Assembly (NCBI GenBank): GCA_947629485.1
Contig: CANRDX010000002.1
Coordinates: 28,405-92,404, forward strand
Source: an uncultured Clostridia bacterium
Lineage (GTDB): Bacteria > Bacillota > Clostridia > Christensenellales > Borkfalkiaceae
Length of the DNA: 64,000 bases
Direction: 5' to 3'
Below, piece by piece: positions 1 to 8,631 of the stretch. The translations under genes were made by a program, and so were the position numbers. Under the pieces are notes generated by a model. The model had not been told where the DNA came from, did not search any database, and worked only from the letters and a program-made list of their open reading frames with translations. Numbering within the stretch: the first letter of the stretch is position 1; every line of letters begins with the position of its first letter.

Positions 1-230
1 TTTCCGAAGATCTGCGCCGCTTTCGGGGTCTCTTCCCCGCAAAAGAGCAGGGTCTTCGTCTCCTCGTTGCCGTAGTGCAGTCCCTTTGCGCTCACCATTT
101 CCGTGAACGTAAGCCCCGCGCCCATGCGCATGCACAACTTGCGGAAGGGATAGTTGGTATAGCCCGCGAGCGGCGCTAAAAATACGTTGTTGGGACATAC
201 CATGCCCGCGATATCAAGCGCGCGTATCAT
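1..230 (-). CDS. dus: tRNA-dihydrouridine synthase, N-terminal part (runs off window start)
   Basis: Hand translation of the minus strand from ATG at 230: MIRALDIAGMVCPNNVFLAPLAGYTNYPFRKLCMRMGAGLTFTEMVSAKGLHYGNEET; LAPLAGYTNYPFR and TEMVSAKGL are Dus hallmarks. Confidence 0.88.
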   Translation of the reverse strand, partial: MIRALDIAGMVCPNNVFLAPLAGYTNYPFRKLCMRMGAGLTFTEMVSAKGLHYGNEETKTLLFCGEETPKAAQIFG

Positions 231-1614
231 TTTTTGCCCGTCTGTAATATTCGTTTTTCTCGTCCTCGGTGAGGGCGTTCACGTCTTTTCCGTCGGCGCG
301 CACAAGCGTTTCGTAGGCGGTGTAGCGCGCCTGCATCTTCTTCACCGTTTCGAGGAGGGCAAGCTCGCAATCGCTCCCCGCTGCCCTGCCAAGCTCCACG
401 GCGCAAAAGAGGACGTCGCCAAGCTCCTCCTCGATCGCCGCCCTGTCGCCCGAGGCGAGCGCGGCCTTCAATTCCCCGTATTCCTCGCGAACTTTTCTCT
501 CGAAATTTTCGAGCGTGGCGGGGTCCCAGCCCCCTTTCTCCATGCGCTTTGCGATCTTCTGCGCGCGAAGAAGGGCGGGGAAGCAGGCGGGCACGTCGTT
601 GACAGCGTCGGAATAGGTCTTTTGCCCCTTCTCCGTCATCTTGTTCTTATCCCAGACGGCGAGCGCACCGTCGGCGGAGGCGGCGCGATCCTTCCCGAAC
701 ACGTGCGTATGCCGCGTGATGAGCTTTTCGCACACCCCCGTGAGCATATCGCCTACGCCGTATCCGCCCCTCTCCTCTTCGATGAGCATATGGAACACCG
801 CCTGCATCAAGACGTCGCCCGCCTCTTCGCACAGGCGCGCGGGGTCGTTTCTGTCGATCGCGTCCACAAGCTCGTATGCCTCTTCGATCGCGTTAATGCG
901 GAGGCTCTCGTGCGTCTGCACCCTGTCCCACGGGCAGCCGTCGGGCGCGCGCAGGCGGCGCAGGATCGCGACGAAATCGTCGAATCCGAAGCGTTTCTTT
1001 TCGAGGAGGGGGGTATCGTAGACGGCGAGCGCGCACAGCCCTTCGACGGGGAAGCGGTCCGCCTCGTAGAGCGGAATGCGCCTCTTTTCGGCTCCCATCA
1101 AGAGGCAAGGCGTCTCGTCGCCGTATTTTTCCGCAAGAAGAAGTTTCACGTCGCCGACGTTATCCGCCGTGAGATCGTACACGACGAGGGGAAGGGCGAG
1201 GTCTCTTTCCGCGATCTCGAACGCCGAAACTGCGGTGTACGCCCCGAAAAGCCCCGCGCGGGCGGCAAAACTCGCCGCTTTGGAGACGCCCTCGATCGCG
1301 ACCGTTCCCCTCTTTTCCAAAAGAATGCGGGCGGCAGCGTCTTCCGACGCCCCGCCGTCCACACAATAACAGACATTGCCCGCCTTCGCGCGGTTTCTCA
1401 CTTCGCGCGCAATGTTGCGGGCGAGCGTATCGTAATTCCTGCTCTTTTCGTAGAGCGCGTCGAGCGTTTCGTAAGAGACGCCCTCCTCTTCAAGCTCCGC
1501 CGCAAGACCGTGCGCGGCTGTGCGCACCAGAACCGTATCCGCCGCTTTCAGCGCGGTGAGCGCCCTCTTCGTGAAATCGCCCCTCTCTACGCCAAGCCCC
1601 ACTATCGTAATCAT
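214..1614 (-). CDS. yabN: YabN-like protein: tetrapyrrole-methylase-like N-terminus + MazG nucleotide pyrophosphohydrolase
   Basis: Starts MITIVGLGVERGDFTKRAL; contains LRAPDGCPWDRVQTHESLRINAIEEAYELVDAI and EELGDVLFCAVELGR (MazG EExxE/ExxD). Confidence 0.9.
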   Translation of the reverse strand: MITIVGLGVERGDFTKRALTALKAADTVLVRTAAHGLAAELEEEGVSYETLDALYEKSRNYDTLARNIAREVRNRAKAGNVCYCVDGGASEDAAARILLEKRGTVAIEGVSKAASFAARAGLFGAYTAVSAFEIAERDLALPLVVYDLTADNVGDVKLLLAEKYGDETPCLLMGAEKRRIPLYEADRFPVEGLCALAVYDTPLLEKKRFGFDDFVAILRRLRAPDGCPWDRVQTHESLRINAIEEAYELVDAIDRNDPARLCEEAGDVLMQAVFHMLIEEERGGYGVGDMLTGVCEKLITRHTHVFGKDRAASADGALAVWDKNKMTEKGQKTYSDAVNDVPACFPALLRAQKIAKRMEKGGWDPATLENFERKVREEYGELKAALASGDRAAIEEELGDVLFCAVELGRAAGSDCELALLETVKKMQARYTAYETLVRADGKDVNALTEDEKNEYYRRAKNDTRA

Positions 1615-2920
1615 CGCGTTTTCTCCCTTTTTTTACAGTATAAACCAAATCGAGGGAAAAAGCAATCAAATAACAGATATTCGCCGCGATCGCCGCGCCC
1701 GCAATGGAGAAAGCGGGGTCGGGGACGAGCGCGATCTGGACTGCGAATTTTACCAAAACCGCGGCAAGCATGGAGAACGCAGCGTATTTCGCCCTACCCA
1801 TGCCCGTAAGACATGCCGCAAGCGTGTTGATACCCGCGAGCGTGGCGGCAGAGATCGCCGTAAGGCGGATGAGGCGGACGAGCGTGGCGCAGTCCTCTTC
1901 TCGGAGCGAAGGAAAGAGAAGGGAAGAAAGGGGGCGCGCGAAAAAGAACAGCCCCGCCGCACACGGAAGCGCAAAGAGAAGGGTGAGCGCGAGGGCGTAG
2001 ACGGCGCGCCTTCTTCCCCCCTCCTCGTCTCCCCGCGCGAACGAGGCGGAAACGGCGGGCACCGAGGCCGCCGCGACGCCGTAGCAGACGGTTGCGGGAA
2101 GGCTCATCAGGGCGATCGCGCCGCCCGTAAACAGCCCGTAGAGGGCGACGGCGCGCGAAGTGTGCCGCGCAAGCAGGCGGACGACGAGCACGCTGTCCAC
2201 CGTCTGTGAAAGGGGCAGAAGAGCGGCCGCCGCCATCACGGGGAACGCCGCAAAAAAGAGTTCCGCCCCGCTCGGCGTGCGCGCGCGCAGGAAACGCCGC
2301 TTCCCCTCCCCGCGGTAGCACAAAAGAAGATAACACACCGCGACCGCCTCGGAGATCGTGACGGCGAGCAAGGTGAAGGCGACCGCCCGCTCCGGCGTTT
2401 CGCGATAGCGCAGGGCGAAGAGGACGCCCGCCGCCGCCTTGATCGCCTGCTCCACGACTTCCGAAGCCGCCGTCGGAACCATGTTGTTCTTCCCCTGAAA
2501 ATATCCCCGCAGGACGGCGATGACGGCGACGAGAAAGACGGAGGGCGCGAGGGCGAGATAGCACGGAAGAAGTTTTCCGTCCCCTTGAAGCTCCGCCATG
2601 TAGGGCGCGAACAGGCACATGAGCACGCTTCCCGCCAAGCCGAGCAGGGAGAAGAGTTTGAGCGCCGTCTTTACCGTGGCGCCGTCCTCCGCGCCGCTCG
2701 CGGTCTCCTTTGCGATGACGCGCGCAAACGCCGAGGGAATGCCCGCCGAGGAGAAGGTGAGCAGCAGGCAGAAGAGCGGATACGCCATCTGATACAGCCC
2801 CATGCCGTACCCTCCCAGAAGGCTCATGAGCGGGATGCGATAGAGCGCGCCGATCCCCTTCGCCGCAAGTCCGCCGAAGGTGATCACCGCGACGCTTTTG
2901 AGGAAAGAAGCGCGCTTCAT
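1490..2920 (-). CDS. spoVB: Polysaccharide/lipid flippase of the SpoVB/MurJ (MOP) superfamily
   Basis: N-terminus KSVAVITFGGLAAKGIGALYRIPLMSLLGGYGMGLYQMAYPLF with multiple TM helices; C-terminus overlaps the next gene by 125 nt. Confidence 0.8.
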   Translation of the reverse strand: MKRASFLKSVAVITFGGLAAKGIGALYRIPLMSLLGGYGMGLYQMAYPLFCLLLTFSSAGIPSAFARVIAKETASGAEDGATVKTALKLFSLLGLAGSVLMCLFAPYMAELQGDGKLLPCYLALAPSVFLVAVIAVLRGYFQGKNNMVPTAASEVVEQAIKAAAGVLFALRYRETPERAVAFTLLAVTISEAVAVCYLLLCYRGEGKRRFLRARTPSGAELFFAAFPVMAAAALLPLSQTVDSVLVVRLLARHTSRAVALYGLFTGGAIALMSLPATVCYGVAAASVPAVSASFARGDEEGGRRRAVYALALTLLFALPCAAGLFFFARPLSSLLFPSLREEDCATLVRLIRLTAISAATLAGINTLAACLTGMGRAKYAAFSMLAAVLVKFAVQIALVPDPAFSIAGAAIAANICYLIAFSLDLVYTVKKGRKRDDYDSGAWRREGRFHEEGAHRAESGGYGSGAHSRARSCGGA

Positions 2921-2956
2921 ATGTACTTTTGCGGAGGCGTCCCCCGAAAGGGGGGA

Positions 2957-3502
2957 CTACTCGAATTGATTGGCGATGATATCCGCGGTGAGGCGGGCGA
3001 GCTTGACGGCGTGGCTCTCCATCACGGCGCCCTCCTCCGAAGAGAGCAGAATGACGGAGCCGAGGCAGTCCCCTCCCGCGATGATGGGGACGACGATCTG
3101 CGCGGTGTACGCCTCGCCCTCCTCCGTGGTGACGGGATAGATCTCCCCGCTCTCCGCCCTGCTCGCGAGATAGCTCCTTCTCGACTGCATGACCTCGGTG
3201 AGCTTTTCCGAAACCGTCTTGCCCACGAGCGACTTCTTCCCCGTTCCCGCCGCGGCGAGCACGACGTCGTTATCGGAGATGGCGGCAAGGTATCCGCTCT
3301 GTTCGTTCAGCGATTTCGCCGTTCCCTCCGCGAAGCGCTCCACCGAGGCGATGGGCGAATATTTTTTGAGCATGAGTTCGTCGCGTTCGGTGAAAAGTTC
3401 CAGCGGATCCCCCTCCCGAATGCGCAGCGTGCGCCTGATCTCTTTGGGAATGACGACCCTTCCCAGCTCGTCGATCCTTCTCACGATTCCCGTTGCTTTC
3501 AT
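2957..3502 (-). CDS. spoVT: Stage V sporulation protein T (AbrB-family regulator with GAF-like domain)
   Basis: MKATGIVRRIDELGRVVIPKEIRRTLRIREGDPLELF plus C-terminal GAF-like region; start moved to MKATG. Confidence 0.93.
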   Translation of the reverse strand: MKATGIVRRIDELGRVVIPKEIRRTLRIREGDPLELFTERDELMLKKYSPIASVERFAEGTAKSLNEQSGYLAAISDNDVVLAAAGTGKKSLVGKTVSEKLTEVMQSRRSYLASRAESGEIYPVTTEEGEAYTAQIVVPIIAGGDCLGSVILLSSEEGAVMESHAVKLARLTADIIANQFE

Positions 3503-3566
3503 AAAAAAACCTCCGTATAACTTCATTATGCGGAGGTCGTAAATTATTATGCGGAAGAATGGGGCG

Positions 3567-4745
3567 TCAGCGATAGCTTTCGATCAGCGCGCGGAAGGCG
3601 GGCAGGCTCCGCTCGATCGTGGCGCGGGAAACGCAATAGGAGATACGCACATACCCGGAAACCCCGAAGGTATCGGAGGGGACGAGCAGCAGCTCGTAGC
3701 GCTTCGCCCGTTCGCTGAATGCGGCGGCGTCCGCTTCGGGCGATTTGACGAAGAGGTAGAACGCCCCTTCGGGCACGGTGCACTCGTATCCCGCTTCCGT
3801 GAGCGCACCGTAGAGAAGATCGCGGTTGCGGCGGTATTCCCCCAAGTCGCCCGAAAGCCCCAGCGCACTGCCCACCACCCTCTGGAAGAGCGAGGGCGCG
3901 CAGACGTATCCGTGATATCTCCCCGCGCCGCAGACGGCGGCAAAGAGTTCCTCCGCCTCGGAGCAGGCGGGCGAGACGGCGACGTATCCCACGCGCTCGC
4001 CCGCGAGGGAGAGCGATTTGGAAAAAGAATAGAGCACGACGGTATTTTCGTAGACCGACATGGGGAAGATCGGGGGCGCGACATAGCACAGCTCGCGGTA
4101 GGGTTCGTCGGCGAGCAGAAGAATGGGCTTTTCGCGAAGGGCGCTGCGGGCCTTCAAGAGCGCCCCGAGCGCGCGCATCTCCCCTTCCGCATACACCGCC
4201 CCCGTGGGATTGTTCGGGGAATTGACGAGAACGGCGCGCGTTTTTTCGGTGATCGCCGCGCCGATCGCGCCGACGTCGAGATGAAACTTTTCGTCCGTGC
4301 AAACGGGAACGAGCACGCCGCCCGCCTGTTCAACAAAGACGCTGTATTCGGGGAAATAGGGCACGGGAACAATCACCTCGTCCCCCGCCTCCAAAATCGC
4401 GGAGAGCGCGATCGCGAGCGAAGCGGACGCGCCGCACGTCATGTACACGAGATCCGCGGACATGGGTGCGCCGAATTTGTTCTGTATGTAGTCTGCAACG
4501 GCGCGGCGAACCTCGAAAAGCCCCGGCGCAGAAGTGTAGCCGTGCAGCGCCTGCGGCGGGATATCGCGCGTGAGACGGCAGATCTCCTCCGAGACGGCGG
4601 CAGGGGGCGCAACGTTGGGATTGCCGATGGAGAAATCGAACACGTTCTCCTCTCCGATCTCCGCCTTGCGCAACGAGCCGTATTCATAGAGTTCGCGGAT
4701 CGCAGAGCGTTCTCTGCCCAGCCGCACCATTTTGGAATTGAACAT
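3567..4745 (-). CDS. PLP-dependent class I/II aminotransferase
   Basis: MFNSKMVRLGRERSAIRELYEYG...FSIGNPN...NSPNNPTG...ADEPYRELCY...YSFSKSLSLAGERVGY. Confidence 0.9.
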   Translation of the reverse strand: MFNSKMVRLGRERSAIRELYEYGSLRKAEIGEENVFDFSIGNPNVAPPAAVSEEICRLTRDIPPQALHGYTSAPGLFEVRRAVADYIQNKFGAPMSADLVYMTCGASASLAIALSAILEAGDEVIVPVPYFPEYSVFVEQAGGVLVPVCTDEKFHLDVGAIGAAITEKTRAVLVNSPNNPTGAVYAEGEMRALGALLKARSALREKPILLLADEPYRELCYVAPPIFPMSVYENTVVLYSFSKSLSLAGERVGYVAVSPACSEAEELFAAVCGAGRYHGYVCAPSLFQRVVGSALGLSGDLGEYRRNRDLLYGALTEAGYECTVPEGAFYLFVKSPEADAAAFSERAKRYELLLVPSDTFGVSGYVRISYCVSRATIERSLPAFRALIESYR

Positions 4746-4762
4746 ACGCCCCTCCTTGCGCC

Positions 4763-7576
4763 TTAGAGCACCTTCTTCAAAAATTGCCCCGTGTACGAGC
4801 GTTCGCAGCGGGAGACCTCTTCGGGCGTGCCCACCGCCACGATCTCTCCGCCGCCGTCCCCGCCCTCGGGACCGAGGTCTATGATATGATCGGCGATCTT
4901 CACGACGTCGAGATTGTGTTCGATGACGATGACGGTATTCCCGCTCTCCCGCAGGCGGAGCAAGATCCTCACGAGCTTCTCTACGTCGAAGCTCGAAAGC
5001 CCCGTCGTCGGTTCGTCGAGAATGTACACCGTCTTGCCCGTGGGACGTTTGGAAAGCTCGGTCGCAAGCTTCACGCGCTGCGCCTCGCCGCCCGAGAACG
5101 TCGTGGAACTCTGCCCGAGCTTGATATAGCCAAGCCCCACCTCGTTGAGCGTGGAGATCTTGTTGTAGATCGAGGGTTGTGCCTTGAAGAACTCGCACGC
5201 TTCCTCCACCGTCATGTCGAGAACGTCCGCGATGGACTTCCCCTTATATTTAACTTCGAGCGTCTCGCGGTTGTACCGCTTGCCCCCGCACACCTCGCAG
5301 GGGACGTAGACGTCGGGCAGAAAGTGCATTTCGATCTTCATGATGCCGTCGCCCTCGCAGTTCTCGCACCTGCCTCCCGCGACGTTAAAGGAAAACCTCC
5401 CCGCCTTGAAGCCCATCGTCTTGGCGTCCGTCGTCGCCGCGAACAGCTCGCGGATCGCCGTAAACACGCCCGTATAGGTGGCGGGATTGGAGCGCGGCGT
5501 CCTCCCGATGGGGGATTGGTCGATGGCGATGACTTTATCGAAATTCTCCAACCCCTCGAAGGAATCGTACTTGCCCGAGGGCAGCCGCGCGCCGTTCAGA
5601 TTGTTGGCGAGAATGGGATAGACGATCTCGTTTACGAGCGAACTCTTCCCCGAGCCGCTCACCCCCGTGACGAGGGTGATAAGCCCCGCGGGGATCTCTA
5701 CGTCGATGCCCTTCAAATTGTTTTGGCGGCACCCATGTACGCGAAGCGACCTTCCGTCCGCCTTTTTCCGCACGGCGGGAACGGGGATCTTCTTTCTGCC
5801 CGAGAGATAGTCGCCCGTGATGGAAGCGGGGGTGTTCATGATATCCTCGGCGGTGCCGCAAGCGACGACTTCGCCGCCGTGAACGCCCGCCCTCGGGCCG
5901 ATATCCACGATGTAGTCCGCCGCCCGCATCGTATCCTCGTCGTGTTCGACGACGATGAGCGTGTTGCCGAGATCGCGCAGACCTTTGAGGGAGGTGAGCA
6001 GTTTCTCGTTGTCCCTCTGATGCAGCCCGATCGAGGGTTCGTCCAAGATGTAGAGAACGCCCGAGAGCGCGCTCCCGATTTGCGTTGCGAGGCGAATGCG
6101 CTGGCTTTCGCCGCCCGAGAGCGTCGCCGCACTGCGGGCGAGCGTGAGATAGTCAAGCCCCACGCCCACGAGAAAGTTGATGCGCGCTTTGATCTCTTTG
6201 AGGATCACGTCTGCGATCGCATGCTGGGTCTGCGTGAGGGAAAGGCCTTCCAAAAACGCCGCGAGCGAACGCACAGGCATTTCGCAGACCTCGGCGATGT
6301 TCTTGCCGCCCACCGTGACGGCGAGCGCCTCCTTTTTGAGGCGTTTTCCCCTGCATTCGGGGCAGTCCGCCGTGCGCATGTATCGTTCGATGTCCCACTT
6401 CACGCTGACGGAAGAGGTCTGCTCGTATCTGCGTTGCAGGTTGTTCACAAACCCCTCCCACGCCGCCTTATAGGTGGAATGGAAGGTCTTGGTGCTGTAT
6501 TCGAGGTCGATCTTTTCGCCGCCGTTGCCGTACATAAGAAGGTCGAACACGCCCGCGGGCAGCTCCCGCACGGGGACGTCGAGGGAGAAATGGTAGTGAC
6601 GGGCGAGCGCGCCGAGGTATGCCTGCGTCACGGTGGAGGAATCGAGGTTCCAGCCGCTGATGCGGATCGCCCCTTCCCGCAGCGTCTTGGTGCGGTCGGG
6701 ACAGATGAGATCGGCGTCCACCTTCTGCATGAAACCCAGCCCCGAGCAGGAGGGGCAGGCGCCCCACACCGTATTGAAGGAGAAGAGGCGCGGCTCGATC
6801 TCCTCGATGGAGATCCCGCAGTCGGGGCAGGCATAGCGCGAGGAATACAGCGTCTCCTCCCCGCCGCAGTCGACGACGACAAGCCCGTCGGCAAGCTTTA
6901 AGGCGGTCTCGACGGATTCCGTGAGCCTTCTCTGCACCCCGTCCTTGATGACGAGACGGTCGATCACGACGGAGATGTTGTGCTTGATATTCTTCTCGAT
7001 GGCGATCTCTTCCTGCAAATCGTAGACGATGCCGTCGATCTTGACGCGGGCATAGCCGCTCTTGCGGTAGCCCGAAAGTTCCTTCTTATATTCGCCCTTC
7101 TTGCCGCGGATCACGGGGGCGGCGACGAGGATCTTGCTCCCCTCGGGCAGTTCCATCACGCGGTCGGCGATCTCGTCCACCGTCTGCCGCTTGATCTCCC
7201 GCCCGCAGACGGGGCAGTGCGGCGTGCCCGCACGCGCATAGAGCAGACGGAGATAGTCGTAAATTTCCGTCACCGTGCCCACCGTCGAGCGGGGGTTGTG
7301 CGAGGTCGTCTTCTGGTCGATGGAGATGGCGGGGGAAAGCCCGTCGATGCGCTCGACGTCGGGTTTTTCCATCATGCCGAGAAATTGGCGGGCATACGAG
7401 GAAAGGCTCTCCATGTAACGCCGCTGTCCCTCGGCAAAGATGGTATCGAAGGCGAGCGTAGACTTCCCGCTCCCCGAAACTCCCGTAAATACGGTGAGCG
7501 CGTTGCGCGGGATCCGAACGTCGATATTCTTTAAGTTGTTTTCCTTTGCGCCTTTGACAAAAATTTCGTCTTTCAT
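4763..7576 (-). CDS. uvrA: Excinuclease ABC subunit A
   Basis: MKDEIFVKGAKENNLKNIDVRIPRNALTVFTGVSGSGKSTLAFDTIFAEGQRRYMESLS; two ABC ATPase modules and Zn-finger cysteines. Confidence 0.98.
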   Translation of the reverse strand: MKDEIFVKGAKENNLKNIDVRIPRNALTVFTGVSGSGKSTLAFDTIFAEGQRRYMESLSSYARQFLGMMEKPDVERIDGLSPAISIDQKTTSHNPRSTVGTVTEIYDYLRLLYARAGTPHCPVCGREIKRQTVDEIADRVMELPEGSKILVAAPVIRGKKGEYKKELSGYRKSGYARVKIDGIVYDLQEEIAIEKNIKHNISVVIDRLVIKDGVQRRLTESVETALKLADGLVVVDCGGEETLYSSRYACPDCGISIEEIEPRLFSFNTVWGACPSCSGLGFMQKVDADLICPDRTKTLREGAIRISGWNLDSSTVTQAYLGALARHYHFSLDVPVRELPAGVFDLLMYGNGGEKIDLEYSTKTFHSTYKAAWEGFVNNLQRRYEQTSSVSVKWDIERYMRTADCPECRGKRLKKEALAVTVGGKNIAEVCEMPVRSLAAFLEGLSLTQTQHAIADVILKEIKARINFLVGVGLDYLTLARSAATLSGGESQRIRLATQIGSALSGVLYILDEPSIGLHQRDNEKLLTSLKGLRDLGNTLIVVEHDEDTMRAADYIVDIGPRAGVHGGEVVACGTAEDIMNTPASITGDYLSGRKKIPVPAVRKKADGRSLRVHGCRQNNLKGIDVEIPAGLITLVTGVSGSGKSSLVNEIVYPILANNLNGARLPSGKYDSFEGLENFDKVIAIDQSPIGRTPRSNPATYTGVFTAIRELFAATTDAKTMGFKAGRFSFNVAGGRCENCEGDGIMKIEMHFLPDVYVPCEVCGGKRYNRETLEVKYKGKSIADVLDMTVEEACEFFKAQPSIYNKISTLNEVGLGYIKLGQSSTTFSGGEAQRVKLATELSKRPTGKTVYILDEPTTGLSSFDVEKLVRILLRLRESGNTVIVIEHNLDVVKIADHIIDLGPEGGDGGGEIVAVGTPEEVSRCERSYTGQFLKKVL

Positions 7577-7659
7577 TATGTTTTTTGCCTATCTATTGCT
7601 GACATGGTATGCAGAAATGCGGTTTGATTGGGGGGGGACACGAGGCGTTGCCCGCGGCT

Positions 7660-7990
7660 CTTGGCGCCCCTGTAAGGGAAAATTTTGCTTTTCTGCCAAA
7701 GATTGATAATCTTTGGCGCAAAATTTTCTTGGCGTTTGCGCATATGCCCGCGCAAACGCTGACCGAACGCGGGGTTCTACCCGCGTGAGACAGATGTCAC
7801 GAAGTGACTGAGGGGTTTTTAACCCTTTCCCCCGCTTCGCGGGTACTTTCCCTAAAAGGGACAGCAAGAATAAGGTGATACTTCGACACGCCTCGTTCCT
7901 CGGCGGCTCAGTATGACATGATTAGAAGCCAACCCCCACTCGTCACGGCGAAGCCGTGACACCCGCCCCCTTCAAAGGGGGCAGGTCTGC
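7660..7990. repeat. Composite intergenic repeat block (three-hairpin element, gtcac-stem module, ggtgatacttcgacacg module)
   Basis: Near-identical segments recur at ~21.6, 27.06, 38.3, 40.2-40.5, 49.7 and 62.9 kb; contains gccaaagattgataatctttggc and gcgtttgcgc/gcgcaaacgc palindromes. Confidence 0.85.
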
Positions 7991-8007
7991 CCTCATCAAT
8001 CGCGATT

Positions 8008-8598
8008 TTACCTTTCGAGAAGGGCGAGGATGTGGCGGACTGCCGCGTCGATCTGCTTCCAATTCGCGCCGCCGTAATTAATCTCGCCGGCACGCTCGAT
8101 GTTGTGTCTGCCCACGGCGAGCACCGCGCGCACGCCGTGTTCCTGCGCGTCAAGGCACGCCTGCACGCTGTCGTCCACGAGAATGGAGACGCCGTGCTCG
8201 GCGCAATACTTCCCCTTCTCGCCGAAGGGAATGTCCGCGACAAGTTCGTCGTAGGGAATATGCCGCTTTTCCAGCCAGTCGCGGGAGACCTTTTCGGGAT
8301 TGCCGAACCAATCCTTCATGCGGGCGGTGACGACGACCACCTCGTGCCCCGCCGCGCGCCAGCCTTCGAGCGCCTCTCTTGCCCCCTTGCGCGCTTCGGC
8401 GTCGGTGAACGTGACGATCCCCCCGGCGTGGATGAAGTCCAAAACGTCCTTCTCCTGCCAATCGAAGGTCTCCACGAAGGAGCAGCTGTGTTTGTTGACG
8501 AGCTTAAAGGGCAAATTGTTCCGCTCGATATAGGCGCCGGCGCGCCCCACACGGTCTAAAATGTTGAGCGTGTCGTCGATATCTACCGCAATTCTCAT
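8008..8598 (-). CDS. HAD-superfamily 5'-nucleotidase-like phosphatase
   Basis: MRIAVDIDDTLNILDRVG (DxDxT), later SILVDDSVQACLDAQEHGVRAVLA. Confidence 0.75.
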   Translation of the reverse strand: MRIAVDIDDTLNILDRVGRAGAYIERNNLPFKLVNKHSCSFVETFDWQEKDVLDFIHAGGIVTFTDAEARKGAREALEGWRAAGHEVVVVTARMKDWFGNPEKVSRDWLEKRHIPYDELVADIPFGEKGKYCAEHGVSILVDDSVQACLDAQEHGVRAVLAVGRHNIERAGEINYGGANWKQIDAAVRHILALLER

Positions 8599-8631
8599 AG
8601 TTCACCTCTTTTGTGCTTGCCCGCGGGCGGG

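Noticed and set aside
187-1809. 540-aa plus-strand ORF opposite yabN
   Set aside because: Antisense shadow of a well-supported gene in GC-rich DNA; Arg/Ala/His-rich with no recognisable motif. The same applies to most long plus-strand ORFs opposite uvrA, uvrB, glnS, alaS, cysS, hppA, pckG and the minus-strand ORFs opposite yidC and ftsH.
7589-7867. 92-aa minus ORF (MLSLLGKVPAKRGKG...)
   Set aside because: Translation of intergenic repeat modules; similar spurious ORFs arise at 21716-21928, 37673-38107 and 40.1 kb.
7660-7990. Possible CRISPR array in the repeat blocks
   Set aside because: No regular repeat-spacer periodicity and no cas genes; modules vary in order and orientation.
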